Origin: Parashewanella curva | GTDB lineage: Bacteria > Pseudomonadota > Gammaproteobacteria > Enterobacterales > Shewanellaceae | DNA: 37,749 nucleotides | Assembly: GCF_003675895.1 (NCBI RefSeq) | Contig: NZ_ML014793.1 | Coordinates: forward strand, 1-37,749 | Direction of reading: 5' to 3' | In this document: positions 14,193 to 23,465 of the stretch, one piece after another | How positions within the stretch are numbered: position 1 is the first letter of the stretch | Layout of the letters: each line of letters begins with the position of its first letter | Notes under the pieces: model-generated | What the model was told of the DNA's origin: nothing | Seen by the model: the letters and a program-made list of their open reading frames with translations, nothing else | Database searches by the model: none | Made by a program: the position numbers and the translations under genes

Positions 14193-14738
14193 TTATGCAG
14201 GGCTGAGGTTATTTAACAATTTCTCATTAAATAAAGCCTGCTTAAGGCTTTGAATTGAAGCGACGAGTCTTAACGCTTGATCGATAGCCTCATCCGTTTG
14301 ACCAGATGACTTAAGGCTATTTAAATGGCTATTAAAACAAACAAAACCGTTATTGATTAATGAGATTGCGATGCAAGCATAGTGGTAACCCGTGTCATCC
14401 TCAATATTCAGCTGTTGAAATGGCCGCATTTTTAAATCGGATAATGAGCCACCTGCTTGCAAAGGGTGAATATTTCTGCTCATAAAATAGGGGTTTGTGA
14501 CAGCCATTCTGCTGCTTGCGGTAAACACGAGCTTCTGTTCGTGTTGGGATAACTCACCAAATTCAACCTTGATAATGCCAAGTAAAGGTTCACTTTGTGA
14601 TGCACAAGCAGCTGACCAAGCCACCAATTTTCTGTGTTGCGATGACAGGAAGGTTTCTTGAAAAGCGGCTGAAGTAAATAGAGAAAGCTGATCTTCAAGC
14701 GCTGGAATTACATCGAGTAATTTTTTTATGGACTGCAT
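14193..14738 (-). CDS. AhpD-like alkylhydroperoxidase-fold protein with incomplete CxxC
   Basis: The 181 residues align along the whole length with AhpD (about 175): an N-terminal helical half (VIPALEDQLSLF, LVAWSAACAS), the middle LSQHEQKLVFTASSRMAVTN followed by PYF, and the active-site helix AISLINNGFVCFNSHLNSLK, then TDEAIDQALRLVASIQSLKQ. AhpD uses a C-x-x-C pair plus nearby Glu and His to reduce lipoyl-linked partners. Here the first cysteine position is Gly and the intervening His is Val; the second Cys and the later His remain. Classic disulfide chemistry is therefore unlikely. It starts 10 bp after spoT, so it belongs to the gmk-rpoZ-spoT transcription unit. The family assignment comes from alignment by eye. 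Confidence 0.65.
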   Translation of the reverse strand: MQSIKKLLDVIPALEDQLSLFTSAAFQETFLSSQHRKLVAWSAACASQSEPLLGIIKVEFGELSQHEQKLVFTASSRMAVTNPYFMSRNIHPLQAGGSLSDLKMRPFQQLNIEDDTGYHYACIAISLINNGFVCFNSHLNSLKSSGQTDEAIDQALRLVASIQSLKQALFNEKLLNNLSPA

Positions 14739-14748
14739 TTTAGTGGCC

Positions 14749-16866
14749 TTACTTATTACGAGATATTCGCAACACTTCCGCTAACACACGAATACGACGC
14801 ATCACATTTGCAAGGTGAATACGGTCAGTAACCGAAATGCGTAAATTGATCAAATAAACACGACCATCGCGCTCTTCGGTACTTAAATTGTGAATATTAG
14901 AGTTTTCGGCGGAAACAATAGCGGTGATTTTTGCTAATGCCCCTTGGTGGTTCACGATTTCAATGCGAAGATTTGCTTCAAACTCTGCACCATCGGCATT
15001 ATCCCATTGCACTGGAATGTATTTATCAGGCTCTGTTTGATAGCCACGAATATTGGCGCAGTTTTCCATGTGAACCACTAAGCCTTTCCCTGGGCTCACA
15101 TGAGCGATGACGGCATCACCTGGGATCGGGCGACAACAGTTGGCAAACGTTACCAGCATACCCTCAGCGCCACGAATTGGCATGAGATGAGAGTCATTGT
15201 CTTCATCTGAATCATCATTTTCAGGTGGGCGATCGCCTATTAATCGTTGTGCAATGACGATGCTCATTGCATTACCTAAACCAATATCAGCAAGTAATGA
15301 TTCAATATTGTCATGCTTAGTATCAGTCAATACTTTCTCAATGTTTTCTTGCGGAATCGTATCCAGCTTATGTTCACCTAAAGCGTGATTAAGCAAACGA
15401 CGACCAAGGGCAATAGCATCACTGCCTTTCACGTTTTTAAGCACTTGACGGATTTTAGAGCGAGCTTTCGCTGTTACGACAAAATTCAGCCATGCCGCAT
15501 TTGGGCGAGCACCTCCGGCGGTGATCACTTCCACCGTTTGACCTGATTGCAATGGCAAGCTTAATGGGTAAGCGTGACGATCTACTCTTGCACCTACACA
15601 AGTGTTACCCACATCAGTATGTACTTCATAAGCAAAATCGACCGCAGTTGCACCTAATGGTAATTCAAGAATACGACCATCAGGTGTAAAAACATATATT
15701 TCATCAGGGAATAAGTCGGTCTTAACGTTTTCAACAAATTCAAATGAGCTGCTGGCGCTTTGTTGAAGCTCCATCAAGCTTTGCATCCATTTACGGGCAC
15801 GTACTTGGCTGGTAGTGCCTGTAGAGTTTTTATCATCAGACTTATAAGCCCAATGTGCCGCTACCCCTCTATCAGCCATTTGTTCCATGTCTTCGGTACG
15901 AATTTGCACTTCAACAGGAACGCCGTGGGGGCCAATTAATGACGTGTGCAGAGATTGATAACCATTGGCTTTTGGGATGGCGATGTAATCTTTAAAGCGG
16001 CCAGGGCGAGGCTTGTATAGTCCATGCATGGCTCCGAGAATTCGATAGCAAGTATCGACGGAATCGACAATAATGCGAAATGCATAGATGTCCATCACTT
16101 CTTGGAATTGCAGCTCTTTACTGCGCATTTTTTTGTAGATGGAATAAAGATTCTTCTCTCGACCTTTTACGGTGCCAACAATGCCATTATCGTTTAAGCG
16201 AGTGGTTATGGCATCTTTGATCCCTTGGATCAGCTCTTTACGATTGCCACGAGCGGCTTTTAACACCTTTTGCAACACATGTGCACGATTAGGATAGTAC
16301 GCCTTAAAACCGAGTTCTTCTAATTCGGTTTTAATATTATGAATACCTAAACGATTAGCAATAGGAGCGTAAATTTCAAGCGTTTCGAGAGCAATTCGGC
16401 GACGTTTGTCTGGGCGCAATGAACCTAGAGTTCGCATGTTGTGAGTGCGATCGGCGAGCTTGATCAGAATAACTCGAATATCTTGGGTCATGGCCAGCAT
16501 CATTTTGCGAAAGTTTTCCGCTTGCGCTTCTTTTTTATCGCGAAATTTTAGCTTGTCGAGCTTAGATACGCCTTCAACCAAAGCGGCAACGTCTTCACCA
16601 AAGAGCTCAGTAAGTTGCTCTTGAGTGATAGGGGTATCTTCAATGGTGTCGTGCAGCAAAGCGGCCATCACGGTTTCGTGATCGAGGCGCATTTCTGCAG
16701 CAATAGTAGCAACTGCGACTGGGTGGGTGATGTAAGGCTCACCGCTGCTGCGCATTTGCCCTTCATGGGCATCTTTGGCAACAAGGTAAGCCTGCTTAAG
16801 GAGAGAAATTTGTTCTGCCGTGAGATAACTCGAGGCTACTTCATTAAGACCTTCAAACAGATACAA
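14749..16866 (-). CDS. spoT: Bifunctional (p)ppGpp synthetase/hydrolase SpoT
   Basis: The 705-residue stringent-response enzyme (E. coli 702). The N-terminal HD hydrolase domain has H72-D73 and E76-D77 in LHDTIEDT, so ppGpp hydrolysis should be intact. The synthetase domain contains RFKDYIAIPKANGYQSLHTS (290-309); the RFKD form of the R-x-K-D loop is that of bifunctional or hydrolase-type enzymes rather than RelA. A TGS domain (DEIYVFTPDGRILELP), a helical and zinc-finger-like region with CCRPIPGD, and a C-terminal ACT domain (from ANLRIEIVNHQGALAKI) follow. The start is a TTG with AAGGAG 9 nt upstream. It is in an operon with rpoZ and gmk upstream and the AhpD-like gene downstream. Confidence 0.96.
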   Translation of the reverse strand: MYLFEGLNEVASSYLTAEQISLLKQAYLVAKDAHEGQMRSSGEPYITHPVAVATIAAEMRLDHETVMAALLHDTIEDTPITQEQLTELFGEDVAALVEGVSKLDKLKFRDKKEAQAENFRKMMLAMTQDIRVILIKLADRTHNMRTLGSLRPDKRRRIALETLEIYAPIANRLGIHNIKTELEELGFKAYYPNRAHVLQKVLKAARGNRKELIQGIKDAITTRLNDNGIVGTVKGREKNLYSIYKKMRSKELQFQEVMDIYAFRIIVDSVDTCYRILGAMHGLYKPRPGRFKDYIAIPKANGYQSLHTSLIGPHGVPVEVQIRTEDMEQMADRGVAAHWAYKSDDKNSTGTTSQVRARKWMQSLMELQQSASSSFEFVENVKTDLFPDEIYVFTPDGRILELPLGATAVDFAYEVHTDVGNTCVGARVDRHAYPLSLPLQSGQTVEVITAGGARPNAAWLNFVVTAKARSKIRQVLKNVKGSDAIALGRRLLNHALGEHKLDTIPQENIEKVLTDTKHDNIESLLADIGLGNAMSIVIAQRLIGDRPPENDDSDEDNDSHLMPIRGAEGMLVTFANCCRPIPGDAVIAHVSPGKGLVVHMENCANIRGYQTEPDKYIPVQWDNADGAEFEANLRIEIVNHQGALAKITAIVSAENSNIHNLSTEERDGRVYLINLRISVTDRIHLANVMRRIRVLAEVLRISRNK

Positions 16867-16946
16867 GTTTCGCTACTCCTTTCATCAATCCTTGTAAGAA
16901 CTTAGTTATTTACTAGGCTCAAATCATCAACTAATTAAGTCGATGA

Positions 16947-17225
16947 TTACAGTTGACGACCTTCAGCAATGGCCGCAACGGCTGCGATTTCTGCAGCTTC
17001 ACGCTCACGAACTGATTGACGCTCTGCAGCATCTAAGGTGCCAGCGTTTACAAGGCCAAGCTCGATTTCTCTAAGAGCGATTACGGTTGGCTTGTCGTTT
17101 TGCTCTTCAACCATAGGATCTTTACCTTGTACTGCAATTTGGCGAGCACGACGGGCAGCAACCAAAATCATGTCAAAACGGTTGCCAATTTGTTCAACGG
17201 CATCTTCTACTGTTACGCGAGCCAT
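16947..17225 (-). CDS. rpoZ: DNA-directed RNA polymerase omega subunit
   Basis: A 92-residue small subunit that helps fold and hold the beta-prime subunit and, with it, forms a ppGpp-binding site in proteobacteria. Starts [20 protein letters not shown], followed by the conserved [10 protein letters not shown] helix, [13 protein letters not shown], and an Ala/Glu-rich tail. The length is normal. It lies 56 bp downstream of gmk and 80 bp upstream of spoT, the classic gmk-rpoZ-spoT arrangement that puts a ppGpp-responsive polymerase subunit beside the ppGpp enzyme. Confidence 0.97.
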   Translation of the reverse strand: MARVTVEDAVEQIGNRFDMILVAARRARQIAVQGKDPMVEEQNDKPTVIALREIELGLVNAGTLDAAERQSVREREAAEIAAVAAIAEGRQL

Positions 17226-17281
17226 GTATTAGAACTCCAATCCAAAGTTTAATCGAAAAAATGACGCAAAATTCTACACGA

Positions 17282-17911
17282 TTATAGAGATTCTGCCAAT
17301 AGACCCTTAAGCATACCATCATGTCTATGGGTCTGACTAGTAAGTGTTAGGCGTTGAGCGCGAACAATACCTCTAAGATCAGCCAGTGCAGTATCGAAAT
17401 CATCATTAACAATGACGTAATCATACTCATTGTAGTGGGAAATTTCAGAAACCGCTTGCGCCATACGCCCAGCAATAATTTCAGCACTGTCTTGTCCACG
17501 GCCGGTTAATCGACGCTCAAGCTCGGCTTTTGATGGCGGTAAAACGAATACGCCAATAGCATTAGGCATAAGTTTTTTGACTTGTTGTGCTCCTTGCCAG
17601 TCGATATCAAGAAAAACATCAATACCTTTGTTAAGTGTGTCTTCGATTACCGTCTGGGATGTACCGTAATAATTACCAAAGACTTCTGCCCACTCGACAA
17701 ATTGCTCTTTTTCAATCAATGCCTTAAATTCACTCTGGCCGACAAAGTGATAATGGACCCCATCTTCTTCTCCTGGACGCGGTGCGCGAGTGGTATGGGA
17801 GACTGAAATTTGCATATCCTTTGGACGATCTTGCATTAAGGCACTGAGTAATGAAGACTTTCCCGCTCCACTTGGGGCTGAAATGATAAAAAGGGTTCCT
17901 TGGGCACTCAT
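17282..17911 (-). CDS. gmk: Guanylate kinase
   Basis: Phosphorylates GMP to GDP with ATP in the cytoplasm. From the ATG at 17911 it is 209 residues (E. coli 207), beginning [20 protein letters not shown] with the P loop. It then has the GMP-binding segment [33 protein letters not shown], the [11 protein letters not shown] motif and the lid [11 protein letters not shown]. Longer starts at 17917 and 17965 are in frame. GGAT before 17917 is the best ribosome site, but family length and alignment favour 17911 or 17917. It is the first gene of the gmk-rpoZ-spoT unit. Confidence 0.95.
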   Translation of the reverse strand: MSAQGTLFIISAPSGAGKSSLLSALMQDRPKDMQISVSHTTRAPRPGEEDGVHYHFVGQSEFKALIEKEQFVEWAEVFGNYYGTSQTVIEDTLNKGIDVFLDIDWQGAQQVKKLMPNAIGVFVLPPSKAELERRLTGRGQDSAEIIAGRMAQAVSEISHYNEYDYVIVNDDFDTALADLRGIVRAQRLTLTSQTHRHDGMLKGLLAESL

Positions 17912-18003
17912 GGGCATCTGATCCAGTTTTTGATAAATGTTCTTGAAATTGGTGCTGGTTTTCATGGTCTTGCAAGGTACAATTTCAAGTATAATAATTT
18001 GAG

Positions 18004-18054
18004 AGCGTTATTGCTTTTAAGCCATAACGCTGAGATAAACCGTTATTATAACGC
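18004..18054. promoter_or_regulatory. CGTTAT half-site array between gmk and the divergent membrane protein
   Basis: AGCGTTAT (18004-18011) and ATAACGCT (18024-18031) form an 8-bp inverted repeat, and CGTTAT-T-ATAACG (18041-18053) is a perfect 13-bp palindrome of the same hexamer. Four alternating half-sites in 51 bp in a divergent intergenic region suggest an operator. The regulator is unknown. Confidence 0.4.
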
Positions 18055-18084
18055 ATCTTAATGAAGCCTAAATAGGGTTATTAC

Positions 18085-19131
18085 GTGTTACTGAATTCTT
18101 TATTTTGTTTTCGTGGTAAAGACTCTGGATTGCGCACACTTGCCATCCTGTCTGCCAGTTATTTTTTTGCCTTAATTTGGATGGCATTATTTGGTCTGAA
18201 TGCCAGTATTGTTATTCCTACTTTACTTGGGGCTCCTGTGATTAGTTTAACTGGATTTCGCCGAGTGCGTGATGCTCAAAAGCCTCAATGGTGGAGTTAC
18301 GTTATAATTGTGGCTTGGCTGATTTGGGCTTTAATGGTTTATTTCACAGAAAGCTGGAGTGTAGGCTTAATAACTGGAGTGATGATGTTATTACTCTCCA
18401 GTTTCATTGCCTTGCCAGCCAGCCAAGGGCAAGGACGTTATGTACTAGGTTATCAAGGCCCGGTTACTGCTAATGTGGCAATGAGCCGTCCAGCCCGTAG
18501 AGTTGAGCCGAGCCTTGACGGTGCTTCTGAGCCAGTATTTATGGATGATGCTAGTGTTGAAGAGCAGCAAGAAGAACCAGAATATCACCACCAACCCAAT
18601 CGGATCACTTGGTTAGATAAACTGCCTCTGTCGCGTCAACAAATCATAATGGCTGCCATTGGCATAATGGTTTTAGTGCTATCAGTGATATTTCTAAGCT
18701 TTGTCTTTTCTTCTGAATCCAACGATGATGCTAATGTTGAGCAGCAGGTTTCTCCAGCAGAGCCTTTGGTGGAGCGAACTTCTGTAGAGTTTAAAGATGG
18801 ATTTAATTTATCTCTTGAAGGCGACAAATTGTTTATGTCGTGGAATGGAGATACAGGGCAACCACAAACCCTGTGGAGTCTTGCTACCGCTAAAGGGGAT
18901 AAAGACTGCCAAAATTTGACCTTTAACAATGGTTCAAAGTATCGACCTATTCAGGTAAAACTGTTGCCAGATACCAGTACCGAAGCCCAATTTTCGCCTT
19001 TGGATACGGCGAGCATTATTAAAGATGTCGCATTGCGTGGTAAAGCTCAGTTATGTGGGTATTCGTTTAGTTTGAAAGGCACTCAGGCAGTGCTATCGAA
19101 GAATAAGCAATTTAGAGCCTATATAGAATAA
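18085..19131 (+). CDS. Membrane protein of unknown function
   Basis: The 348 residues comprise an N-terminal membrane domain with about four spans (roughly 18-38, 40-56, 68-88 and 92-112), an acidic linker rich in Glu and Gln (about 140-175), a further span at about 187-210 (IIMAAIGIMVLVLSVIFLSF), and a C-terminal soluble domain that would be periplasmic. In that domain FKDGFNLSLEGDKLFMSWNG and two well-spaced cysteines (DCQNL, LCGYSF) could form a disulfide. The start is a GTG at 18085 with a weak AGGG. The gene is divergent from gmk and ends at a strong terminator. No family is recognised. Confidence 0.78.
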   Translation: MLLNSLFCFRGKDSGLRTLAILSASYFFALIWMALFGLNASIVIPTLLGAPVISLTGFRRVRDAQKPQWWSYVIIVAWLIWALMVYFTESWSVGLITGVMMLLLSSFIALPASQGQGRYVLGYQGPVTANVAMSRPARRVEPSLDGASEPVFMDDASVEEQQEEPEYHHQPNRITWLDKLPLSRQQIIMAAIGIMVLVLSVIFLSFVFSSESNDDANVEQQVSPAEPLVERTSVEFKDGFNLSLEGDKLFMSWNGDTGQPQTLWSLATAKGDKDCQNLTFNNGSKYRPIQVKLLPDTSTEAQFSPLDTASIIKDVALRGKAQLCGYSFSLKGTQAVLSKNKQFRAYIE

Positions 19132-19149
19132 CTTGATCGTCCTATTGAT

Positions 19150-19181
19150 AAAAAATGCCGCTGATTCAGCGGCATTTTTTT
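19150..19181. terminator. Bidirectional rho-independent terminator
   Basis: TGCCGCTG, an ATT loop and CAGCGGCA (19156-19174) are flanked by an A run on the left and T7 on the right, so it works for the plus-strand membrane protein and for the convergent lipoprotein gene. Confidence 0.85.
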
Positions 19182-19201
19182 GGTTAAATACAATGAGATT
19201 A

Positions 19202-21646
19202 CTATGGTTGTGGAGGGTTCACGATAAACGTCTTATCGCTAATGATGCCCAGTTTACCATCAATAGGTGCTTTTGACTTATCTTCATGGAACACTTTAGT
19301 TGAAAGCACAATGCCTTCTCTCTCTAGAGGAGCCATTGTTACTCGTTCAACAGGTTCGTTGCTATCATCTAGTTTTTCGAAGGTTAAGTGGCCTTTTTCA
19401 TCGATCTTCCAGCGGATAGCCACTGATGTTGATGAGGCTGTACCCTGCCAAGCTCCGACTTTCCAAGGTGTTTCATCTGAATCTTGTGAGCTCAGAGTGA
19501 TTTTGCTCTCTTGATCTCCATTGTCATCATATGAAATGAGAGGAGTATCATCTGCTGTGAACTTTTCGGGAGGCAGAAGTCCATAGCTAACCAAGAAAGG
19601 CTGGCAGTTGCTTACGGACACATCATAATCAGATTTGGACAACAGCTTGCCGTTGATGCTATTTCCGGTAGCGCAAGGCGTGATCCTGCTTTTTAATTGG
19701 ATGATGAATTGCTCTATCGGGCTACTACTGAGTTTTTCAGTGTCCATATTATTGCTGATGTCATTCATAGCTGCCATATTAACGACAACGCCATCCATTG
19801 GCATTGAGAAACCTTTATGACCTTGTCTCACTTTGTCGTCAGCCTCGGTATAAAACATGTCTTTTTTGGTGTTACCTGAAGTATCGAAGGCTAATACTTT
19901 CTCTGGAACTGTCAGCACGGCCAGTATCAATTTGTGAATGATGGTTGCCTGTTCTTTCCAGCTCCCTGTTGCAAATAACGATGCTTCTTTTTTAGAGCCA
20001 TCGTCGGCTGTTACCATTTGTACAAGGTAATAGTTAGCTATACCTTCCGCTGAGCTGTTTTCAGGTAGTAAAAGCTCTGCGACGATATAACGACTGCCAT
20101 TGTAAGCGACGACGGCGCCTTTCAGTTTTTCGATATCGCCATTAGACGGTTCTGTAGAGGTGATATCACTTAAAGATACTGGATCAAGTGTAACGACATT
20201 ATTGTTATGAGCAGAAACTCTTGTGAAACAAGTTCTGCGATCTAGCTCATTGCCGATTTCGCAAGCTAGAGGGTTATCAAGCATAAGAGTTTCTTTATTG
20301 ATAGAAGATGTCACTTTCATGGCTTTAGCATCATCGCTAAATGTTGCATCACCAGACATGAGCTTCATGTGAGTTTTCATGCTTGGATCACTTAAAAACT
20401 GCGTATCCGTATTCAAATCCTCTAAGGTGTGCTCTAAAGCCGATAATGTGGTTTTGAGATCAGGGTTACTTTTATTAACAAGATCAACCTTAGTGCTATC
20501 ACTATTAGGCTTTACCTCGTAAACGTTATCGGGACGCATCCAGTCCCCATTGCCATCAGGTACCAAAAAGTCATGTTTTTCTGGCTTTGGAAAAGCAGCG
20601 AGAGATGGATTATCTCTATCGGCTTTTTTCTGGGTTTCATTCAACATTTGGTTTTCAATATTAAATGAGTTCACTTGAATATTAGGAACAACATTGTCCT
20701 TATCCGATGTAAACTGATGGATAGAATTATCAGTAAGAGCCTCTTGCAGATTGGCTGGGGTGCTTGAATTTGAAGCGGCTAATGCTTTGACTTGCTCATC
20801 AAGCTTATCAGTCTGTAACTGCATTTTAGCTAAAGTGGCTGAATTGATATTTGCAAAGTCTGTATCCTGACTCGCACCGCTTTCAGCATGTTGATGAGCG
20901 ACTTTATTAATGGTCGGCATGCTGTCGATTTGTTTTTGCATGACAAGCTTCATAAGCTGTTTGTGTGTGACATTGGCACTGTCAGGAATAGAAACACCGT
21001 TAAATGCAGGTGCACCGCTTGGGTTTGTTTGGATGCCTTCGTAGGCGTTGCCCATGTTGTATGTCATGACTAAGAACATATTTTTTATATGCATCGCCAT
21101 TTCTTTTATTTTAGGATTAGAAGATTTGGCTGCTTCTTGGTGATTTTTATACTTTTCTTTTGCTTGTTTAGCTGTTTCGGCTTCGACTTCCATAATCGAT
21201 TTAACCAATTCTTCAGCTTCTGCCCTTGTAATTTTGAAAACGTCCATGTAGTGCTTAACTTGAGCCGATTCAGGGCTTACGGTATTGGAATTGGCTGGAG
21301 CCGACATCAAATAGGGTCTTTTTACCGCTTTATTAGTATCTGAATTAATGGCTTCAGTACCGACCTCTGCAATCAGAGGTGACTGAGTTAGTGCAGCATC
21401 AGTGAGGTTTTCAAATTGATATTCACCGTTCGTACCTGAAATGACTGATGGCTCTGCATCATCACACTTGGCGTTGTCATTGGTGTCCATACAAACTTTT
21501 GCGCCTTGTATATAACCGGCGCCAGCCATGACTTGGCCTGCTAAGGTGTTAAGTTGGGGTTTATTCTCTGTGCTGTTATTACTACCACCACAAGCAGAGA
21601 GTAGTCCTGCTAGTAAAGTGGCTAGAGCGGTATACTGCATTTTCAT
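19202..21646 (-). CDS. Large outer-membrane-type lipoprotein of unknown function
   Basis: From the ATG at 21646 (AAAGGAG 8 nt upstream; an in-frame TTG at 21667 is less likely) the protein has 814 residues. The signal peptide MKMQYTALATLLAGLLSAC ends in a clear lipobox LSAC with acylated Cys19, then Gly, so sorting to the outer membrane is expected. Residues about 35-90 look like a carboxypeptidase-regulatory/Cna-B-type beta sandwich (AGYIQGAKVCMDTNDNAKCD, then GTNGEYQFENL) with an Asp-rich loop that could bind calcium. A helical, Lys/Glu-rich middle and a beta-rich C-terminal half with several cysteines follow. No enzyme motif is seen. It lies 63 bp downstream of an Omp85-like barrel gene, suggesting a shared export or assembly function. 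Confidence 0.78.
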   Translation of the reverse strand: MKMQYTALATLLAGLLSACGGSNNSTENKPQLNTLAGQVMAGAGYIQGAKVCMDTNDNAKCDDAEPSVISGTNGEYQFENLTDAALTQSPLIAEVGTEAINSDTNKAVKRPYLMSAPANSNTVSPESAQVKHYMDVFKITRAEAEELVKSIMEVEAETAKQAKEKYKNHQEAAKSSNPKIKEMAMHIKNMFLVMTYNMGNAYEGIQTNPSGAPAFNGVSIPDSANVTHKQLMKLVMQKQIDSMPTINKVAHQHAESGASQDTDFANINSATLAKMQLQTDKLDEQVKALAASNSSTPANLQEALTDNSIHQFTSDKDNVVPNIQVNSFNIENQMLNETQKKADRDNPSLAAFPKPEKHDFLVPDGNGDWMRPDNVYEVKPNSDSTKVDLVNKSNPDLKTTLSALEHTLEDLNTDTQFLSDPSMKTHMKLMSGDATFSDDAKAMKVTSSINKETLMLDNPLACEIGNELDRRTCFTRVSAHNNNVVTLDPVSLSDITSTEPSNGDIEKLKGAVVAYNGSRYIVAELLLPENSSAEGIANYYLVQMVTADDGSKKEASLFATGSWKEQATIIHKLILAVLTVPEKVLAFDTSGNTKKDMFYTEADDKVRQGHKGFSMPMDGVVVNMAAMNDISNNMDTEKLSSSPIEQFIIQLKSRITPCATGNSINGKLLSKSDYDVSVSNCQPFLVSYGLLPPEKFTADDTPLISYDDNGDQESKITLSSQDSDETPWKVGAWQGTASSTSVAIRWKIDEKGHLTFEKLDDSNEPVERVTMAPLEREGIVLSTKVFHEDKSKAPIDGKLGIISDKTFIVNPPQP

Positions 21647-21709
21647 TTGAGTGACTCCTTTACTCAAAACAACTGTTCATTAAAGGTAGTCGATAGTTTG
21701 AAAATTTTC

Positions 21710-23314
21710 CTATAAGGATTGTTTGACGGTAAATCGAAACTCTAGTCCTTGGATGGAAGGATCTGAATTGATGGGGTAAACCAGATCAATATGGCCAACA
21801 CTATTGTTACTGGATTTTGATGAATAAATTCTCAGTCCTGCACCTATGCTTGTGAGTATTCCTTGATCTTGATTGCTGGTGGTACCCGAACCATAGGCTT
21901 GGCCGACATCGGCAAACGCAACCAAGGCAATATCAGCGAGTTCAAATAAATTGATATTAGGTATACGACGAATTTCTGCACTCAATAACCAAGTATTATC
22001 ACCATGTTGATATTGAAGTGGATAGCCTCTTAGTCCTGAGTCATCCCCTAGTGAGTTTAATAAATCTAAGGGCAAGTTATTGGTAAATGACAGCTTCGCT
22101 TTTGAATAAAAGATCCATTTAGGGTTAATGAAATGAAAAAATTCACTTTGAAGGTCTAGGCGATAATAGTCACTATGGGAGGTCGCTAAGGTTGCGTTTC
22201 CATTTAAACTGAACAGCCATAAATTGTTATCTTGTTGATGGCCTTTGGTTGTATGGATATTGATATGGTAGCCCGGTAAATTATTGTTGCGCTTATCGTC
22301 TAATTCAAACCCTAGTTTGAGAGTATGTGTCCAACCTAAATTAATATCTTCATTTTTATCTAGCACCCGCACATTGTTGAACTCATGATAATCATTTTGA
22401 ATGTATTGAAACCCCACCCATGGATAAAAGAACTTTCGATCTTTTGGGATCACAGACAATGTACTGGTAGGTGAAAAACGATCTTGTTGTTGAGTTACAC
22501 CCAATCGAAATCGGGATAATGCTTGCTGATCATTATGTAATAACCAACCATATTGCCCACTATAAAAGCGAGTGCTGTGAGCAAATTTATTGACAACATC
22601 ACCATTTTGCTCAATTTCATCCACACGATGATCATCATCATGGGTGATGGAAAACGAGGTTTTAGTCTGATTTGAATAAAAGGGTTTGATCAGAGACCAG
22701 TCTAACACCTGACCATCGCTGTTTCGTTCATAGCCGATAGTGGCAATACCATGTTCAATCCAATTGATGGGAGCTGAAACGCTTGCATGATATCCGTTTC
22801 TGTCTCTTTCATGGTTATATTTCAAGCGAGTACGAATACCTAAGCCCATCAGGTTGTCATCTTTAACGCCAACAGAGTAGCGACTCTCATTACCTGTACG
22901 ATTGAAATCTGCGGTAGGCAGCAGTGACCAATTATCCCAAGTTTCTACCACTACCGTTTTGCTCGTTGGTTTGATTTTGTTTTTTAAAGGTGCGAAGTAG
23001 ACCTTTGCATCACGCAAATAGCGTTTGCTGCGAAGAATACGTTGCGCTTCATTTAAATCTGCGCTGGTGACCTTATCCCCCTGTTGGAAAATCAGATGAT
23101 TACGGATAACCGACTTTTTAGTGGTTGTGTGCAATGAGTTTGCCCAGTCATGGATAAAGAAATTGTCCTTGCTGGATTGATCAAAAATAGAGTGATTGAT
23201 GATGGTGATTTGATTGATAACAAAGGCCTGCTCGTCATTCGCCCATACGGGTGAAAGCTTAAACAAGCAGAAAATGAAAGCTAACAGCATAACGTGTTGC
23301 TTGAACATTGCCAT
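21710..23314 (-). CDS. Omp85/TamA-like outer-membrane beta-barrel protein with one POTRA-like domain
   Basis: From the ATG at 23314 (GGAT upstream) the protein has 534 residues: signal peptide MAMFKQHVMLLAFIFCLFKL, cleavage after VWA, then a single POTRA-like unit (about 30-120) containing FQQGDKVTSADLNEAQRILR and KRYLRDAKVYF, and a long beta-barrel of about 16 strands from VGVKDDNLMGLGIRTRLKY onward. The loop GDDSGLRGYPLQY corresponds to the RGY motif of Omp85 loop L6. The last strand LEFRFTVKQSL has the alternating pattern of a BAM signal but ends in Leu, not Phe or Trp. Such proteins insert or secrete partners across the outer membrane; the lipoprotein encoded next is the obvious candidate, by inference. 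Confidence 0.78.
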   Translation of the reverse strand: MAMFKQHVMLLAFIFCLFKLSPVWANDEQAFVINQITIINHSIFDQSSKDNFFIHDWANSLHTTTKKSVIRNHLIFQQGDKVTSADLNEAQRILRSKRYLRDAKVYFAPLKNKIKPTSKTVVVETWDNWSLLPTADFNRTGNESRYSVGVKDDNLMGLGIRTRLKYNHERDRNGYHASVSAPINWIEHGIATIGYERNSDGQVLDWSLIKPFYSNQTKTSFSITHDDDHRVDEIEQNGDVVNKFAHSTRFYSGQYGWLLHNDQQALSRFRLGVTQQQDRFSPTSTLSVIPKDRKFFYPWVGFQYIQNDYHEFNNVRVLDKNEDINLGWTHTLKLGFELDDKRNNNLPGYHINIHTTKGHQQDNNLWLFSLNGNATLATSHSDYYRLDLQSEFFHFINPKWIFYSKAKLSFTNNLPLDLLNSLGDDSGLRGYPLQYQHGDNTWLLSAEIRRIPNINLFELADIALVAFADVGQAYGSGTTSNQDQGILTSIGAGLRIYSSKSSNNSVGHIDLVYPINSDPSIQGLEFRFTVKQSL

Positions 23315-23410
23315 ATTATTATCCGACCTCAATGTTAAGCAGGTCTCGTTGGTTTTAAAAAGTGAAGTGTTTTCTTTAGTGTAGCCTAGATAATTAAAGG
23401 AGAGGAGCAA

Positions 23411-23432
23411 GCCGCCATGTTATTATGACGGC
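23411..23432 (-). terminator. Weak hairpin after the ThrE-like gene
   Basis: On the minus strand GCCGTCAT-AATAAC-ATGGCGGC folds into 8 bp with one G-U pair, 34 bp after the stop of the exporter gene. There is no U tract, so its role as a terminator is uncertain. Confidence 0.3.
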
Positions 23433-23465
23433 ATAAATGGGAATTAAACAGGAGATTGTTGGGGA

